A program made the position numbers and the translations under genes. Shown piece after piece: positions 61,309 through 64,000 of a stretch of DNA of 64,000 nucleotides. Origin of the DNA: Aquiflexum sp041751335. GTDB taxonomy: Bacteria; Bacteroidota; Bacteroidia; Cytophagales; Cyclobacteriaceae. The notes under the pieces are model-generated. The model had not been told where the DNA came from and searched no databases. It saw nothing but the letters and a program-made list of their open reading frames with translations. Position 1 is the stretch's first letter. Every line of letters begins with the position of its first letter. The DNA is taken from assembly GCF_041751335.1 (NCBI RefSeq), contig NZ_JBGSXS010000231.1:1-64000 (forward strand). The letters are read 5' to 3'.

Positions 61309-62524
61309 AAGGGTTCATTTTAGGAGTGTTGTCTAACATATTTTCAGGAGTAATGGAAGGAATGACTTTTTCCATTCTGTCCAAAAGAGTTACCATAAAA
61401 CTTCTCCAGAGTATTACAGCTGAGGGTATTTTTTCGACGATGACGCTAAAAAGGTTAATGGGTCGGTATGGAATATCACCGATTTTGTCTTTGTCCAAAT
61501 CATACCCCTCGTATTTGTCCCAATAATTGTTCTGAAGTTTGTTCAAAACCAAACTCCCATTGGTGCTGATATCAAAAGTGTTGGCGAAGAAGTTATTGGC
61601 TTCAAAAGTATTTTGATCACAGCTTGCCATCAACTTAATGGCCCAGCCATTGGCATTGAAAGTATTGTTTTCGAAAAGGGTCCTGCTACTTCCTTCCATA
61701 TAAATACCAATCGTGTTTTTACGGAAGATATTGCCGACAACTTCACTGTCGCTGATATCTTTGAGCAGGATACCATAAGAACTTGGACCCTCATTTTCTT
61801 CAAAAATATTTTCTTTCATCAGTACATTTTTAGTGTACATGACGGCTACTCCGGCACCATTTTTCTTGAAAGTGTTTCTGATATAGCTATTATTATGTGA
61901 AAACATAAAATGTAGACCATATCTGTTATTTTCTTCTATGAAATTACCTTGACTGACAGTGTTGGTGACAAACTCTAGGTAAATTCCGTCCCGGTGTCCT
62001 TTCACATAATTCTTTTCGATATGCGAGTCTTTACATTTCCAGAGGTGGATACCATTTCCGGTTTGGTATTCTTTCTCTGCAGTTGAAACCAAATGATTAT
62101 TTGTGATAGTCATGTTGGAAGAATTAGAAAAATGAAGACCAAAAAAGGTGTTTTCCAATTGCACGTTATCCACACTGCAATATTTTGAATCAAAAAACTT
62201 GATTCCAGCAGAGTCTTCCATATTGGATTTTCCGGTGTTGATGATTTTGATACCCTTAATGTGAATATTTTCACCGGCTACCAAAAATATATTCCCCTTA
62301 TCTTGCCCATCAATGATTGGGTACGATTCACCCAAAATGGTCAAAGGTTTTCTGATGACTATTTCATTTTCCTGATATATTCCGGCACTCAAAAGCAAAG
62401 TATCCCCATCAGCAGCCTTATCTACCACTTCTTGTATAGATTGCCCTTGCTTAAGTCGGATAGTCTTCGCACCCGATGGAAAAGCCATCAGGAATGTTAG
62501 TATCAATGTGATTATAACTTTCAT
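61283..62524 (-). CDS. nosD: Periplasmic copper-processing protein NosD
   Basis: A 413-residue exported protein: signal peptide 1-19 (MKVIITLILTFLMAFPSGA) and a right-handed beta-helix of carbohydrate-binding-like repeats (GIHLWKCKDSHIEKNYVKG, GIYMEGSSRTLFENNTF). NosD receives material from NosFY and helps build the CuZ centre. The last 60 residues (VIVEKIPSAVILWRSFMV) form a hydrophobic region that may anchor it. It is separated from nosL by 328 bp of repeats, unusual in a nos operon. Confidence 0.92.
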   Translation of the reverse strand: MKVIITLILTFLMAFPSGAKTIRLKQGQSIQEVVDKAADGDTLLLSAGIYQENEIVIRKPLTILGESYPIIDGQDKGNIFLVAGENIHIKGIKIINTGKSNMEDSAGIKFFDSKYCSVDNVQLENTFFGLHFSNSSNMTITNNHLVSTAEKEYQTGNGIHLWKCKDSHIEKNYVKGHRDGIYLEFVTNTVSQGNFIEENNRYGLHFMFSHNNSYIRNTFKKNGAGVAVMYTKNVLMKENIFEENEGPSSYGILLKDISDSEVVGNIFRKNTIGIYMEGSSRTLFENNTFNANGWAIKLMASCDQNTFEANNFFANTFDISTNGSLVLNKLQNNYWDKYEGYDLDKDKIGDIPYRPINLFSVIVEKIPSAVILWRSFMVTLLDRMEKVIPSITPENMLDNTPKMNPYDFGTKHP

Positions 62525-62852
62525 TTTACTGTGGTTTATTTTTTAGAACCAAAGCCTGCCCCGAGTATCGGGGAACCAAGAATCAAGAACTGAGAGCCGA
62601 GAAACGAGAGCCGAGAAGCGAGAGCTGGGGTAAATTCCAGTTAAACCCAATACTAACCCACGTACTCCTTAAGAGATTGCCACGTCGCACGATGAACTAC
62701 CCTAATTATAAAGGTTACTAGAAGTGCTCCTCGCAATGACGCCCTTGGATCCCCCTTCATCCTTTCTCCTTCATCCCTTAACCTACTGTCGACCCCTCAT
62801 CCTTCATCTCTGATCCTACTACAATCTAAAATCTACAATCTAAAATCTACCC
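62525..62852. repeat. Repeat array between nosL and nosD
   Basis: CCCCGA-GTA-TCGGGG hairpin (62559-62573), then AAGAATCAAGAACTGAGAGC and GAGAGCCGAGAAACGAGAGC words, CCTTCATCCTTTCTCC words (62755-62810) and TCTAAAATCTACAATC words (62820-62850). No gene supported. The same order of words appears at 63297-63592 and 10145-10225. Confidence 0.65.
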
Positions 62853-63296
62853 TTATTTAAACTGCGTCACCAATTCACCCCAGGCCAGATAGACACCACC
62901 GTGTTCTTTTTTATACTTCTTGAGTGTTTCATAATCTGAGAAAGCAATGATATTGCTGGCCATAGGGGTTTTGAAAGCTTCTGATTTGAGGTAAAAGGAA
63001 ATCTTGGCATCGGATAATGTTTCCGGTTGATCGTAATCTGTAGTTAGGATATGTTTGAGGTCTTGTTCATTGACCTCATCAGATTCCAGAAAGGACATCA
63101 GGCAATTGACATCATCAAAGATGTATATCTTACCTTTTTGAGTGACCACTTCTGCACCATAATGCGGATCCATCAATTTCATTTTGCAATGATGACAGAC
63201 ATCCTCTCCATAATTGATAGCCCGCGGGTCTGCACTGCAACCAAAGAGGAGAGCGATTAAGAGAATGTTTATGAGATGTTTCATTTTTTGAGACAT
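62853..63296 (-). CDS. nosL: Copper lipoprotein NosL
   Basis: A 147-residue outer- or inner-membrane lipoprotein: signal with lipobox LLFGC (Cys20), then the Cu(I)-binding motif CHHCKMK with Cys34, Cys37 and Met39, and FDDVNCLMSF typical of NosL. It is a copper chaperone for the CuZ site of nitrous oxide reductase. It sits between the truncated membrane-protein gene and nosD, all on minus. Confidence 0.92.
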   Translation of the reverse strand: MSQKMKHLINILLIALLFGCSADPRAINYGEDVCHHCKMKLMDPHYGAEVVTQKGKIYIFDDVNCLMSFLESDEVNEQDLKHILTTDYDQPETLSDAKISFYLKSEAFKTPMASNIIAFSDYETLKKYKKEHGGVYLAWGELVTQFK

Positions 63297-63592
63297 GAGA
63301 CGTTAGACATAAGATGTGAGATTGGAGAAATGAGAGCCGAGATGCGAGATGCGAGAGTTGAGATGCGAGAGCCGAGAGCCGAGATGCGAGAGCCGAGATG
63401 TTAGAACCAAGAAACAAGAAACAAAGCCTGCACTGAGTATCGGGGAGTCAAGTAACAAAGCCCGCCCTGATTTCCGAGGAGCTAAGCTGACAGAACCGTG
63501 ATAAATTCCAATTTAACCCCTTAGCTACTGTAGTTTAAATCTAAAATCTAAGATCTAAAATCTACAATCCTTCCTCCATCATCTTTTCTACT
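63297..63592. repeat. Repeat array upstream of nosL
   Basis: Dense array of GAGATGCGAGA, GAGAGCCGAGA and GTTAGACATAAGATG words (63297-63420), then AAGCCTGCACTGAGTATCGG relics and TCTAAAATCTAAGATC words (63535-63570). No coding region supported; word order mirrors 62525-62852. Confidence 0.65.
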
Positions 63593-64000
63593 TCATCCTT
63601 TCTCTTTCCTCCTCCATTCCACCACTACCACCACTCCCATAATAAAAGCAGCACCGCCAAGTATCCAACCACCGATATCGGGTCCGGAATAGGCAAGGAA
63701 GTTTAGGAGTTCTTTGTATCCGATCAATGGTGGCTGATAGGCCATTCCAGGGACTTTTATGGCTGCTGTGGGGTCCAGATTATGTCCATAGTCATATCCC
63801 CAGAAATACATATCTACGAGAACTCCAATTCCCATTAGGACAATAAGCCCAAAAAAGGAATATACCATCCACCTCTTTGCAATGATCGCAGATAGAATGC
63901 CAAATCCGATGATAACTCCAAAGACATAAATGAGGTAAGTGAATTCAGGAAACATTTCTACCCCAAAGTGCTTCATGCCTATATAATGATTGACACCATT
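63593..64000 (-). CDS. Nos-cluster membrane protein, cut by window edge
   Basis: Membrane protein with three hydrophobic segments (EFTYLIYVFGVIIGFGILSA, VYSFFGLIVLMGIGVLVDMY, IGGWILGGAAFIMGVVVVVE) and a conserved-looking loop WGYDYGHNLDPTAAIKVPGM. An ATG at 63976 would give 127 residues, but the frame stays open to the edge (NGVNHYIGMK), so the gene probably starts outside. In Bacteroidota nos clusters an unnamed membrane protein of this kind stands between nosZ and nosL; no experimental role is known to me. Partial. Confidence 0.6.
   Translation of the reverse strand, partial: NGVNHYIGMKHFGVEMFPEFTYLIYVFGVIIGFGILSAIIAKRWMVYSFFGLIVLMGIGVLVDMYFWGYDYGHNLDPTAAIKVPGMAYQPPLIGYKELLNFLAYSGPDIGGWILGGAAFIMGVVVVVEWRRKEKG

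Noticed and set aside
1..64000. tRNA, rRNA, prophage or insertion sequence genes
   Set aside because: None recognised by eye: no transposase, integrase or phage structural genes, and no cloverleaf candidates in the gaps inspected. A tRNAscan and Rfam search would settle RNA genes.

Overview
The window looks like a chromosomal segment of a Bacteroidota bacterium, most likely order Cytophagales and close to Cyclobacteriaceae (inference from gene content). The signs are a SusC/SusD pair, a fused DAHP synthase-chorismate mutase, a lysyl-tRNA synthetase with a C-terminal extension, DUF5690 and DUF4838 proteins, a nosL/D/F/Y cluster, A+T-rich DNA, no obvious Shine-Dalgarno sites, and TAnnTTTG-type promoter boxes. 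I see no rRNA, tRNA, CRISPR array, phage or transposase gene. The spaces between genes are unusually rich in short dispersed repeats: 72-bp tandem units, palindromic hairpins, and arrays of 7-9-mer words.

Layout. 0.4-5.3 kb: arginine deiminase, lysS and proline dehydrogenase, all on minus. 5.6-13.8 kb: an aromatic amino acid cluster on plus (DAHP synthase-chorismate mutase, aroB, aroA, pheA, an aminotransferase, tyrA). It begins with a Phe/Tyr-rich leader peptide and a terminator/antiterminator pair, so classical transcription attenuation is the best reading. A VapBC-like toxin-antitoxin pair sits 13 bp before pheA. 14-19 kb: a ParDE-like pair, a SIMPL protein, a baeRF protein and a purple-acid-phosphatase-like protein. 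18.9-24 kb: a phosphonate-catabolism cluster made of an XRE-cupin regulator, a TIGR03364-type FAD oxidoreductase, a DUF5690 carrier and a PhnX-like hydrolase, with a divergent PhnZ-like oxygenase. 24.3-33.6 kb: a SusC-SusD-phospholipase C-metallophosphatase operon on minus. Together the last two blocks look like a region for scavenging phosphorus from phospholipids and phosphonates.

34-42.5 kb is mixed: a DEAD-box RNA helicase, DUF4838 protein, a ThuA gene remnant, a Gfo/Idh/MocA oxidoreductase, a TrkA-domain potassium channel, a GNAT and a YdeI-like protein. 42.6-56 kb is a stress and signalling island: a CheB-CheR-histidine kinase fusion with a response regulator and an AraC-type regulator, followed by manganese catalase, a DUF892 ferritin-like protein, two paralogous YflT-like glycine-rich proteins, a DUF4142 protein, several very small proteins, two damaged lipoprotein genes, a YihY membrane protein and a GH13 enzyme. 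56-60 kb holds a PEGA lipoprotein, a secreted nuclease, a MATE exporter and a third toxin-antitoxin pair. 59.8-64 kb is a nitrous-oxide-reductase accessory cluster (nosY, nosF, nosD, nosL and a membrane protein cut by the window edge); nosZ is not in the window and probably lies just beyond the right edge.

The strongest regulatory discovery is the attenuator at 5618-5800. The most interesting metabolic one is the pairing of a PhnZ-like oxygenase lacking PhnY with an FAD oxidase/PhnX route, next to a SusCD-phospholipase C operon.
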